A stretch of 39,782 nucleotides of DNA. Origin: Alphaproteobacteria bacterium. Lineage in GTDB: Bacteria > Pseudomonadota > Alphaproteobacteria > Sphingomonadales > SMXR01. Below are positions 1-9,282 of the stretch, one piece after another. Position numbers and translations under genes: made by a program. The notes beneath the pieces are model-generated. The model did not search any database, had not been told where the DNA came from, and was given only the letters and a program-made list of their open reading frames with translations. Position 1 is the stretch's first letter. Each line of letters begins with the position of its first letter. The stretch lies in NCBI GenBank assembly GCA_030634465.1, contig DAOWAS010000004.1, forward strand, positions 1 to 39,782. The letters run 5' to 3'.

Positions 1-724
1 GGGAACAAATAGTGCTGACACCCCTGTTATTGCTTTAGAAATGAGTGACTTGTCAGAAGAACTAGTGGAGGGGTGGCGTGAAAAGCAAATTAAGCCTGTT
101 GATCTGCGTTCATGTGCCATGCAGTTCGTTGTTGATAACAAAGGTCAAGAGCGCGCTGCCGTTTTGGGAACGGGCAAATCGCTATTAGACTGGCACCGCC
201 GCCACGGATTTTGTGCCCAGTGCGGGCGGGAAACAACACTGGCACGTTCAGGCCACATGCGGGTGTGTGTAAGCGACAATTGTAAAGCAGAGCATTACCC
301 CCGCACTGACCCAGTGGTTATTATGCTGGTTCTTCATGGTGATGAGTGTTTGTTGGGACGCTCGCCCAATTTTGCCGAAGGTTCGTTTTCAGCCTTAGCG
401 GGTTTTTTAGAGCAGGGCGAAACCATTGAAGAAGCGGTTAAGCGCGAGGTTATGGAAGAGGTTGCCCTTGAGGTTAATGGTGTAGAATATATGTTAAGTC
501 AACCGTGGCCGTTTCCATCTAGCTTAATGATTGGTTGCAGTGCTGTTGCCAAAGATAAAAATTTTAAAATTGATGGTAATGAAATTGCAAGTGCCAAGTG
601 GTTCACAAAAGCTGAGGTGAAGGCGGGCTTATCTGGTGCCGAAGGGCTGAACTTTACCTTGCCACCAAAATTGGCAATTGCGCACGATCTTTTGCAAAAC
701 TGGCTGTTGCAGGGCAAAAACTAG
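1..724 (+). CDS. nudC: NADH pyrophosphatase / Nudix hydrolase (NudC-like), 5' truncated by window edge
   Basis: CxxC...CxxxxC zinc ribbon (FCAQCGRETT...RVCVSDNCKAEHYPRTDP) followed by Nudix box (GFLEQGETIEEAVKREVMEEV). Frame is open upstream of the ATG at 41 to the window start (GTNSADTPVIALEMSD), so the true start is probably outside the window. Confidence 0.9.
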   Translation, partial: GTNSADTPVIALEMSDLSEELVEGWREKQIKPVDLRSCAMQFVVDNKGQERAAVLGTGKSLLDWHRRHGFCAQCGRETTLARSGHMRVCVSDNCKAEHYPRTDPVVIMLVLHGDECLLGRSPNFAEGSFSALAGFLEQGETIEEAVKREVMEEVALEVNGVEYMLSQPWPFPSSLMIGCSAVAKDKNFKIDGNEIASAKWFTKAEVKAGLSGAEGLNFTLPPKLAIAHDLLQNWLLQGKN

Positions 725-877
725 TTCTTAAATTACATTATTTGCATAAAAAGAGCCTTTGAGGGGCAATTACAAATAAATGCCCTTGCATTAAGTGGGT
801 TGAAACGGTTAATCTCCGACCAAATTAACAGCCACATTGATGGGCCTTATCGAGGGGCCAAGTTTAGGGGAAAGACC

Positions 878-1414
878 TTGGATTCATTTGAATTAAATAA
901 AATTTCTGCCGCAGTTATTATCGGCATATTATTATACTTAGCTGTAGATATGGCTGCTGAAAGTATTTATCACGTCGAAGAATTAGAAAAAAGCGCATAT
1001 GTGGTTGAGGGTTTAGACACCGACACCGCTGAGGTTGTAGAGGTAGTTGTTGTGGAAGGCCCTAGCCTTTCAGAGCTTATGGCTACAGCGTCAGCCGATC
1101 GTGGTGCTAGAGTTTTCCGCCGCTGTCAGGCTTGTCATAATGACGCAAGTGGTGCGCCGAATAAAGTTGGCCCTAACCTTTGGGGTATTATGGGTCATGA
1201 CCGTGGTGCCGCTGAAGGCTTTGGTTATTCTGCAGCGTTTCAGGGTGCAGGTGGCACATGGAGCTTTGAAAACATGGATGAATATTTAGCAAGTCCAGCT
1301 AAAGCAATTCCGGGCAATAAAATGTCATTTGCGGGTTTGCGTAAAGAGGGCGAGCGCGCTGATATTATGGCATATATGAATAGCATGAGCGACGCGCCTA
1401 TTTCACTTCCTTAG
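878..1414 (+). CDS. cycM: membrane-anchored class I cytochrome c (CycM/cytochrome c-552-like)
   Basis: CxxCH haem motif (RRCQACHND), KVGPNLWGI and NKMSFAGL distal Met region; N-terminal TM after MDSFELNKI. ORF track starts at TTG 800, but TTG 878 gives the typical N-terminus and has AGGGGAAAG just upstream. Confidence 0.8.
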   Translation: MDSFELNKISAAVIIGILLYLAVDMAAESIYHVEELEKSAYVVEGLDTDTAEVVEVVVVEGPSLSELMATASADRGARVFRRCQACHNDASGAPNKVGPNLWGIMGHDRGAAEGFGYSAAFQGAGGTWSFENMDEYLASPAKAIPGNKMSFAGLRKEGERADIMAYMNSMSDAPISLP

Positions 1415-1436
1415 GGCAAGTGTGGATATAATGTTT

Positions 1437-1470
1437 TAAAAGGAGGGATTTTATCTCTCCTTTTTTTATA
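1437..1470 (+). terminator. intrinsic terminator downstream of cytochrome c gene
   Basis: AAAAGGAGGGATTTTATCTCTCCTTTTTTTAT inverted repeat with T tract. Confidence 0.65.
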
Positions 1471-1602
1471 TTTAAGTGTGGCCTTTTTTTATACTCAAGC
1501 GTGGCCTTGTTTTGACTTGCGTCTTGATTTTTGAGTATTTAAACTGTTTGAAAATAATAAAAATCACAGCAGGACATCAAATTTAAAAAAGCGAGAAATA
1601 AT

Positions 1603-4335
1603 ATGGGTAACAAGAATGTAAAGCTTATAGTTGCAGCCCTTGTGGTATTGGCAGTTGTGTTTTGGTTCTATGCAGACAAAAACAACACATTAAGCACGTT
1701 GCTTTCTGGTCATGATGAGGCGCCAACTGGTCAGTTGGGGCAAGATGTTGAGCCAATTAAGTATAAACTGGATTTTGTTATAGATCCTCGTCAGGACAGG
1801 TTTTCAGGAACCTCTGAAATAGACGTGCAGTTCAATACCTCTCAATCATATTTCTGGCTACACGGTGCAAACTTGAATGTAACATCCCTAACCGCAACCA
1901 TTGATGGCGGTGAAGTTATTAACGGTACATTCCAGCAGGTTGATGACACAGGCGTTGCAAAAGTTTCGTTTGATAGAAAAATACCAATGGGCGTTGCCAA
2001 GCTTGTTATTAGTTATGATGCTCCGTTTAACCCATCGTTAGAAGGTATTTATAAAGTTGAAGAGGGTGGCGAGGCTTATGCCTTTACCCAGTATGAAGCA
2101 ACATCAGCTCGTTTTGCTTTCCCTGGCTTTGATGAGCCACGCTTTAAAACCCGCTTTGATGTAAGCATTACCATTCCTGTTGGGCAAAAGGTTATTGCCA
2201 ATACGCCTGTTCTCAATGAAGAAGACCTTGGTGATGGCTTGGTAAAAACTACATTTGCCACCACCCAGCCCTTGCCTACATATTTATTAGCCTTGGCGGT
2301 TGGTCCTTTGGACATTGTTGAGTATGAAGCCATTCCTGCTACTGAACTGCGCGAGAACCCAATTCCACTACGCGCCGCATCAGCCAAGGGCAAGGGTGAC
2401 AAGCTTGAATATATTCTAAAAAACACAGCTTTAATGGTTACAACGTTGGAAGAATATTTTGGCGTTGCTTACCCATATGCCAAGCTTGATCTTATTGCCG
2501 TGCCAGATTTTTCCGCAGGTGCAATGGAAAATGCCGGAGCTATTACCTACCGTGAGCAAAGAATTCTGCTAGATGAAAATTCAGCTATCGGCTTGCGTCG
2601 TGCAATGATGAATACTCACACCCATGAGCTTGCTCATATGTGGTTTGGCGATTTGGTTACACCTAAATGGTGGAACGACATTTGGTTAAATGAAAGCTTT
2701 GCCACATGGATGGCAACAAAGGCGCTGACAATTGCCCATCCTGATGAAAATTATGGTGGCGTGGCAATTGACAGAACCCATTTCATAATGGGTGCTGATA
2801 GCCGTGTTAATGTGCGACAAATTCGCCAACCAATTACATCTCATCATGATATTGCCACTGCCTTTGACCTGATAACCTATCTTAAAGGTGGTGCGGTTCT
2901 TAACATGTTTGAAAGCTATATGGGTGAAAATGCCTTCCGCGATGGTATCAGGCTTCATATGCAACGCTTTCCTCACGATGTGGCTGATGTATATGACTTT
3001 ATGTCATCGTTGGAAGATGGTTCAGGGCAGGCAGGTATCACCAGTTCGTTCACAAGCTTTATCGAACAGCCAGGCATTCCTTTTCTTGATATTACAAACT
3101 TCACCAGTGATGAAAGCGGAACAAGTGTTTCTGTTGCCCAGTCACGTTATTTCCCTGTTGGCTCAAAAGGTGTGAGCAATAACCAGTGGCAAGTACCGCT
3201 TTGTTTCTTGTTTGGTGTTGAGGGTGGTTCAGAAAAACGTTGTGCATTATTGTCCGAGCAACAAGAAACCATTCGTTTTGACGATGTGGTAAATGCAACT
3301 TACATTCACCCCAATGCAAATGGTAAGGGCTATTACCGTTGGTCATTAGAAGCCGCCCAGTGGGACGCCATTCTCGCCTCCTATGACATGCTGAATAATA
3401 ATGAGAAGAAGGCACTTTACGATGCTGTAACATCGTCATATAGCGCTGGTGTGGCTAGTGTTAGCGATCTGGTGTCGGTTATGAATATGGTGTCGCAAGA
3501 TGGCGCACGTGATGTTGCGGAAAGGCCAATTTCTACATTGCGAGGCATGGTTTCGATGCTTGATGACGCTGCCGCTAAACCACAACTGCTTACTTATGCC
3601 AAGGGGCTTTATACGCCAGCACTTGCTAACTTGGGCTTGTGGCCATACACCGCCGCTGATGAGGCTGACCCAACCGCAACAGCACTAAAACGTAGTGCGG
3701 TTGTAAACTTTCTGGCTACGGTTGGCGAACATGCCGCACTTAGGGCAGACCTGTTAGCTATGGTAAAGGGTTATATTGGTTTTGAGGGTGATGGTGAAAT
3801 TCATCCCGAGGTTATAAACTCAGACTTTATAGCGACGGCACTCAGAATTGGGGTTGAAGAGGTGGGTTCTTCCTTCAGCGAAGCACTGCTTGTTCATCTA
3901 GATGCATCAAGCAATGCGGTTTTAAGACAGCGTATTTTATCTGCTCTTACCTACACCAAAGATGCCGCCATGTTGGATAAATTGTTTGCCATGATTGGCA
4001 GCGAAGACCTTAGAGACAATGAAGTAATAGCGCTTTATGGAAATATATCGTCACATAAGGATAAAAGAGACGCTGTTTGGGCATGGGTGCAGGAACATAA
4101 AGATGTTATTGTTGACCGCATGCCCACATGGAGAAAAGGTCGCGTAGCAAACACCATCAGGGGCTGGTGCGATGCGTCTAGAATTGCTGAATATAAAGCA
4201 TTTTTCGATCCGTTCATTGGCGATTTGGAGGGCGGCCCAAGGGCACTTGACGAAGCCATTGAAGGAATTGAGCTGTGTTCAGCACTTAAAAGTTTGAGGT
4301 TAGAAGAACTGTCCACACACTTTTCTGCTAACTAA
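1603..4335 (+). CDS. M1 family metallopeptidase (aminopeptidase N/ERAP-like), membrane-anchored
   Basis: GAMEN motif, HELAHMWFGDLVTPKWWNDIWLNESFA (HExxH-18-E); N-terminal hydrophobic anchor. Confidence 0.92.
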   Translation: MGNKNVKLIVAALVVLAVVFWFYADKNNTLSTLLSGHDEAPTGQLGQDVEPIKYKLDFVIDPRQDRFSGTSEIDVQFNTSQSYFWLHGANLNVTSLTATIDGGEVINGTFQQVDDTGVAKVSFDRKIPMGVAKLVISYDAPFNPSLEGIYKVEEGGEAYAFTQYEATSARFAFPGFDEPRFKTRFDVSITIPVGQKVIANTPVLNEEDLGDGLVKTTFATTQPLPTYLLALAVGPLDIVEYEAIPATELRENPIPLRAASAKGKGDKLEYILKNTALMVTTLEEYFGVAYPYAKLDLIAVPDFSAGAMENAGAITYREQRILLDENSAIGLRRAMMNTHTHELAHMWFGDLVTPKWWNDIWLNESFATWMATKALTIAHPDENYGGVAIDRTHFIMGADSRVNVRQIRQPITSHHDIATAFDLITYLKGGAVLNMFESYMGENAFRDGIRLHMQRFPHDVADVYDFMSSLEDGSGQAGITSSFTSFIEQPGIPFLDITNFTSDESGTSVSVAQSRYFPVGSKGVSNNQWQVPLCFLFGVEGGSEKRCALLSEQQETIRFDDVVNATYIHPNANGKGYYRWSLEAAQWDAILASYDMLNNNEKKALYDAVTSSYSAGVASVSDLVSVMNMVSQDGARDVAERPISTLRGMVSMLDDAAAKPQLLTYAKGLYTPALANLGLWPYTAADEADPTATALKRSAVVNFLATVGEHAALRADLLAMVKGYIGFEGDGEIHPEVINSDFIATALRIGVEEVGSSFSEALLVHLDASSNAVLRQRILSALTYTKDAAMLDKLFAMIGSEDLRDNEVIALYGNISSHKDKRDAVWAWVQEHKDVIVDRMPTWRKGRVANTIRGWCDASRIAEYKAFFDPFIGDLEGGPRALDEAIEGIELCSALKSLRLEELSTHFSAN

Positions 4336-4355
4336 ATAGTTTTAAATTATATGTT

Positions 4356-4388
4356 AAGGGGTGGGTAAAGTGTTTTGCCCGCCCTTTA
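4356..4388. terminator. bidirectional terminator-like hairpin between convergent genes
   Basis: AAGGGGTGGGTAAAGTGTTTTGCCCGCCCTTTAATTT inverted repeat between the M1 peptidase and NlpC/P60 genes. Confidence 0.5.
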
Positions 4389-4401
4389 ATTTGCCCACTC
4401 A

Positions 4402-5307
4402 TTAGTCCATCTGCAGCTCGGCAATGGTATCAGCAGGGACAAAACCTGTTATAGGAGTTTTATGCTCGCCCTTTAACCTATCTGTCACATGGCCAAGTGG
4501 CTCTTTAACCGTAGCCATATGGTGGGCATTAGCGTGTATTATATTTTCAAAATCGCTCATAATACCCACATGACCGGGGAAGAAAATAATATCACCTCTG
4601 CTAAGTGATGTTCTTTCGCTGCAATTCTGGGCTTCTAATGCCTCAAACTGCATGCCTGTGTCGCGGGGACATTTAATGCCATATGCGTTAAGCGCCGCTT
4701 GCACCAAGCCGCTACAATCAATGCCTAGCAGTGTTCTGCCACCCCATAAATAAGGGCAGCTAATAAACATTTCAGCCACATCAACAAAGTTAAACTGCTC
4801 TTCAATGGGAGCAATATGATCAAACGGAACCCAACCCACTGGTGTTTCGATAAAGCGACCATTGGCGGACAATGTATCCAGCTTTAAAACCGAGTTGAAC
4901 GGTATGCCCTGAATGGCTTTGCTTTTACCATCTGGCTCTTCATAAAGGTTGGTCGAAAGCATTTTAACACGGTGTGTCGGTATCTCTATCTCTTCATCAA
5001 GTGCTGATAGGGGAACATAACCCACATAATAATCATCTAGCGACTGCCCCCAAGCCCAACCATTTCTTGCCTCATAAACCACAAAGTGCGAACCGTATAA
5101 TAATTGGCTAAGCTGTTCAGCCTCGGCTTCTGGGCTGGCTCTAAGTGCAGATACCCCCTGTATTACCTGCATTTTAACCCCCTCAACATAGTGCGGCGAG
5201 GTTACATTGCGGCGCAAATAACTGGCGGCAATGTCTGGGCGATATGGGCTAAGATTTTTGCTTTTCCCATTAATGTGTTTTTCATAATATTGGCTAAGAT
5301 TGTTCAT
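4402..5307 (-). CDS. C40 (NlpC/P60) peptidase with N-terminal SH3-like domains, no obvious signal peptide
   Basis: PYLWGGRTLLGIDCSGLVQAAL (Cys), FFPGHVGIM (His), IIHANAH. Confidence 0.88.
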   Translation of the reverse strand: MNNLSQYYEKHINGKSKNLSPYRPDIAASYLRRNVTSPHYVEGVKMQVIQGVSALRASPEAEAEQLSQLLYGSHFVVYEARNGWAWGQSLDDYYVGYVPLSALDEEIEIPTHRVKMLSTNLYEEPDGKSKAIQGIPFNSVLKLDTLSANGRFIETPVGWVPFDHIAPIEEQFNFVDVAEMFISCPYLWGGRTLLGIDCSGLVQAALNAYGIKCPRDTGMQFEALEAQNCSERTSLSRGDIIFFPGHVGIMSDFENIIHANAHHMATVKEPLGHVTDRLKGEHKTPITGFVPADTIAELQMD

Positions 5308-5310
5308 GTA

Positions 5311-5664
5311 TCATTCAGCCGTTAATGCGGGATCTTCAATAGTATCTGCAAAATCTCTAAGGAAAACAGCACCTTTAACCGTACGCTGAATAAGTATGCT
5401 GCGTTTGTCGCTTTCATCTGGCGCTCGTTTTAAAAAGCCAAGTTTTTCCATACTATCAAGGGCGCGGGTTATAACAGGTTTGGTAACCTGCATTTGTGCG
5501 GCCAAGCCACGTACGGTGTGGGGTGGTTGCGACATATAAATCGTAAGCAAAATATACATTTGTCGTGATGTCAGGTCGGGGCCATTGTCACGAATGCTGG
5601 AAAGAAGCGCTAAACGCCAAAAACTTAAAACTTCAGGACCTTTGTACATGGTTATCCCCTGCAA
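5311..5664 (-). CDS. MarR-family winged-helix transcriptional regulator
   Basis: LTSRQMYILLTIYMSQPPHTVRGLAAQMQVTKPVITRALDSMEKLGFLKRAPDESDKRSILIQRT; TGA stop 3 nt before the NlpC/P60 ATG. Confidence 0.8.
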   Translation of the reverse strand: MQGITMYKGPEVLSFWRLALLSSIRDNGPDLTSRQMYILLTIYMSQPPHTVRGLAAQMQVTKPVITRALDSMEKLGFLKRAPDESDKRSILIQRTVKGAVFLRDFADTIEDPALTAE

Positions 5665-5733
5665 TATGTTTCGTTGCCGAAATGATAGCAGGTTTTTATG
5701 CCAATGTCATTTAAAAATTAAAGCCGTGGACAG

Positions 5734-7137
5734 CTAACAAAAACGTTGCTCAATAACAGCTAGCGCCGCCCGTATAGCCATGGCCTCGCCGCCTTTGGGT
5801 CTGCCGGGTTTTGTGGCAGGGTTCCAAGCAAAAACGTCAAAATGCGCCCAAGCACTGGTGTTTTCTACAAAGCGGTCTAAAAACAGTCCGCCCATGGTGG
5901 CACCGGCAAAGCCGTGCTCAGAAATGTTGTTAATGTCAGCCACAGTGCTATTGAGGTCATCTTTATAACCTTCCCACAGTGGCAGTTGCCACATGGGGTC
6001 ATGGTTATCTACCCCCGCTTTCAGCATGTCTTTTGCCAATTTTTCATCATGGGTAAATAATGCGGGCAAGTCGGGGCCAAGGGCAACCCTTGCCGCACCT
6101 GTCAGGGTGGCAAAGTCTAGCAACATGTCTGGTTTTTCTTCATCAGCCAGTGCGAGGGCATCGCACAAAACTAAACGCCCTTCAGCGTCAGTGTGACCAA
6201 CCTCAACCGTAATGCCTTTTCTAGTTTTTATTACATCGCCCGGGCGAAAGGCATTTGCTGAAATGCTGTTTTCAACCGCAGGAACAAGCACCCGCAAACA
6301 AACTGGCAGTTTTAAAGCCATTATTGCTTGTGCCAAACCCAACACATGTGCCGCGCCGCCCATATCTTTTTTCATGTTACGCATGCCGCCTGATGGCTTA
6401 ATGCCCAAACCGCCACTATCAAAACACACCCCCTTACCAACAAGGGTAACTTTGGGGTCGGTTTTTTTACCCCAACGCATGTCTATCAGCCTAGGGGCAT
6501 CGTCCGATGCACGCCCAACCGCATGAATGGTGGGAAAGTTTTCTTCCAACAGTTTTTTGCCAACTATAACTTTGCAAGTTGCATCAAATGTTTTGGCAAT
6601 TTTTTTGGCCTTGTCGGCTAGGTGCGATGGCAACATGTGTTTGGTGGGTGTGTTTACCAAGTTACGCACCAAAACTATGGCATCTAACAGGGCGGTCAGC
6701 TTTTTCTTGTCCAAGCCATTTGGTTGCTTAAGTTTTGGCTTGGTTTTGGCTTTTTCTGTTTTGAAACCATCAAAACCATAATGCGTTAGCGACCAACCAA
6801 GGGCGGCGTTTAACGCGCGCGAAGCACCCATATTGTCGGGCAGGGCGTATGTTCCTTCACCCAAGCTTTCAGCAAGCTTGGCGTACTGCCAAGGGTCGGT
6901 GGGCAAGCCATCATCAGAAACACCCCAAAGTACACAGCCCTTTGAGCCATCTATGGCAGGCACGGTCAGAACTTGGTCTTTGTTGGCCTTAAAGTTATTT
7001 TCCTTAACCCAGTTTTGTTCCCACGGGCTGGCTTTTTTAAGCCAAGGCGCAAGTTCACCCCCCTTTAATGGTAAAATGGGTGTTGGCTTATCTTTACGGT
7101 TATTGTTTACCAAAGCTTTTATAGGGGTGTTGGCCAC
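5734..7137 (-). CDS. M17 leucyl aminopeptidase family protein
   Basis: VGKGVCFDSGGLGIKPSGGMRNMKKDMGGAA and HTDAEGRLVLCDAL signatures. Confidence 0.93.
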   Translation of the reverse strand: MANTPIKALVNNNRKDKPTPILPLKGGELAPWLKKASPWEQNWVKENNFKANKDQVLTVPAIDGSKGCVLWGVSDDGLPTDPWQYAKLAESLGEGTYALPDNMGASRALNAALGWSLTHYGFDGFKTEKAKTKPKLKQPNGLDKKKLTALLDAIVLVRNLVNTPTKHMLPSHLADKAKKIAKTFDATCKVIVGKKLLEENFPTIHAVGRASDDAPRLIDMRWGKKTDPKVTLVGKGVCFDSGGLGIKPSGGMRNMKKDMGGAAHVLGLAQAIMALKLPVCLRVLVPAVENSISANAFRPGDVIKTRKGITVEVGHTDAEGRLVLCDALALADEEKPDMLLDFATLTGAARVALGPDLPALFTHDEKLAKDMLKAGVDNHDPMWQLPLWEGYKDDLNSTVADINNISEHGFAGATMGGLFLDRFVENTSAWAHFDVFAWNPATKPGRPKGGEAMAIRAALAVIEQRFC

Positions 7138-7238
7138 GTGTTGCTCCTTAATTGAAGCTACACACTAAAACCTGCACCTGACATATTCAAGTGCTTGTTA
7201 AGGTTTGAACCAGACAGATATGAGTTTGGCAGAAAAGC

Positions 7239-9029
7239 TTATTGCTCTTGTTTTTTTCTGGCTGTTTCAAAGCTAGCAGGAAGATTGTCTTTAAAGCGGA
7301 CAAAATATTCTTTCAGCTCTGCGGCTTCGCGGTGCAGGGTTTCTGGTTGCACGTCCATTAGCTTGTCAAAATCAGCAGTGCTGAAATTTAGGCCATCCCA
7401 ATACATGTCTTCATATTTTGGAACGCCGCCCAAAGCACCAGCTTCGGTTTCAACACGGCCATTAATGCTATCAACAACCCATTTTAGAACCCGCATGTTC
7501 TGACCAAAACCAGGCCACATGAACTTGCCAGCTTCATCTTTTCTAAACCAGTTAACACGGAAAATTTTTGGCAACTTGTCACTGGTGTTGCCCATGTCTA
7601 GCCAATGTTGCCAATATTTGCCCATGTTATAGCCACAGAAAGGCAACATAGCCATTGGGTCACGGCGAATGGCTGCTTGGTTTTCAGCAGCGGCTGTGGC
7701 TTCTGAACCCATTGTTGCGGCCATGTAAACACCGTCTTCCCAGTTTTCACTTTGGTAAACCAACGGGAAGCCATTTGACAAACGTCCACCAAATATCATT
7801 GCTGAAACTGGAACACCTTTAGGGTCGTCCCATTTTTCGTCCAAGCTTGGGCACTGCTCAAGTGGTGCGGTAAAGCGCGCATTTGGGTGCGCCGCAGGGC
7901 GACCACAATCAGGTGTCCAGTCGTTACCTTGCCAGTCTATTAAATGTGCAGGGGCTTCGTCGGACATTTCTTCCCACCACACATCGCCATCGTCTGTCAT
8001 GGCAACGTTAGTGAAAATACAATTTTTTGTAATGGTATCCATGGCAGCTGGGTTGGATTTGTAAGACGTTCCCGGTGCTACACCAAAAAAGCCATTTTCA
8101 GGGTTAATGGCATAAAAACGACCATCATCGCCGGGCTTTATCCACGCAATATCATCGCCAACTGTGCTGGCTTTCCAGCCTTCCATTCCTTGGGGCGGAA
8201 TGACCATTGCCAAATTTGTTTTGCCACAGGCTGATGGAAAAGCGCCTGTGATATATGTTTTTTCGCCTGTTGGTGATGTTAGCCCTAAAATAAGCATATG
8301 TTCAGCAAGCCAACCCTCGTCTTTCGCCATGGCTGATGCAATACGCAGCGCAAAACATTTTTTGCCCAACAATGCGTTGCCGCCGTAACCACTGCCATAT
8401 GACCAGATGCTTCTGTCCTCAGGGAAGTGAACAATATATTTATTGTCGGCATTACACGGCCAAATAACGTCTTTTTCACCCTCAGCTAACGGTGCGCCAA
8501 CTGAATGCATGCAAGGCACAAATTCATCATCTGCCAATACGTCCAATGCACCCTGTCCCATACGGGTCATAATGCGCATGGAAACAACTGCATAGGCACT
8601 GTCGGTAATTTGCACGCCAATGTGGGCAATGTCTGAACCAAGTGGGCCCATGCTAAATGGTGCCACATACATGGTGCGGCCCTGCATACAACCATCAAAC
8701 AAACCGTTCAGTTCGGCTTGCATTTCGTTTGGCTCGCGCCAGTTGTTTGTGGGGCCAGCTTCTTCTTCTGTGGCTGAGCAAATAAAGGTGCGGTCTTCAA
8801 CCCTTGCCACATCGCGTGGGTCAGAACGGCTTAAAAATGAATTTGGGCGTTTTTCTGGGTTTAGGGCAATAAAAGTGCCGCTTTCAACCAGTTCGCCACA
8901 TAGCCTGTCATACTCTTCTTGGCTGCCATCACACCAGTAAACATCTGATGGTTTGCACAGTTCGGTCATTTCATTGACCCAAGCAATTAGCTTTTTATTT
9001 GTTGTTTTTTCAGGTGACAGGTTAGTCAT
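7239..9029 (-). CDS. pckG: phosphoenolpyruvate carboxykinase (GTP)
   Basis: [17 protein letters not shown]-loop typical of GTP-type PEPCK; full length 596 aa. Confidence 0.95.
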   Translation of the reverse strand: MTNLSPEKTTNKKLIAWVNEMTELCKPSDVYWCDGSQEEYDRLCGELVESGTFIALNPEKRPNSFLSRSDPRDVARVEDRTFICSATEEEAGPTNNWREPNEMQAELNGLFDGCMQGRTMYVAPFSMGPLGSDIAHIGVQITDSAYAVVSMRIMTRMGQGALDVLADDEFVPCMHSVGAPLAEGEKDVIWPCNADNKYIVHFPEDRSIWSYGSGYGGNALLGKKCFALRIASAMAKDEGWLAEHMLILGLTSPTGEKTYITGAFPSACGKTNLAMVIPPQGMEGWKASTVGDDIAWIKPGDDGRFYAINPENGFFGVAPGTSYKSNPAAMDTITKNCIFTNVAMTDDGDVWWEEMSDEAPAHLIDWQGNDWTPDCGRPAAHPNARFTAPLEQCPSLDEKWDDPKGVPVSAMIFGGRLSNGFPLVYQSENWEDGVYMAATMGSEATAAAENQAAIRRDPMAMLPFCGYNMGKYWQHWLDMGNTSDKLPKIFRVNWFRKDEAGKFMWPGFGQNMRVLKWVVDSINGRVETEAGALGGVPKYEDMYWDGLNFSTADFDKLMDVQPETLHREAAELKEYFVRFKDNLPASFETARKKQEQ

Positions 9030-9282
9030 TTTTATTCCTCGATCGGTTGCATTGCAATTTCAGTTTTCACTCGAGATTAATTGTGGCTTGGGTTCTAACC
9101 GATAGAGCTAATATGCACAACAGCCAATATATAAAAATTTGGAAAAACTAGAGAAAGAGTATCTGGGGAAATTGTTGTAAAAAACAACCTTAAAACCGCT
9201 ATGGTATAATATATATGCAAAATAACTTGAACTTGCGTTAAGCAATCACTACTTAAAGTTTAATAATAATTTATTGGGGGCG

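Noticed and set aside
5780-7168. Series of plus-strand ORFs opposite the M17 peptidase
   Set aside because: Antisense shadow ORFs with Ser/Ala/Pro bias; coding strand clearly minus.
9205-9210. TATAAT as a promoter for the hydrolase-ABC operon
   Set aside because: Perfect -10 but no -35 at suitable spacing in an AT-rich region; not supportable without TSS data.
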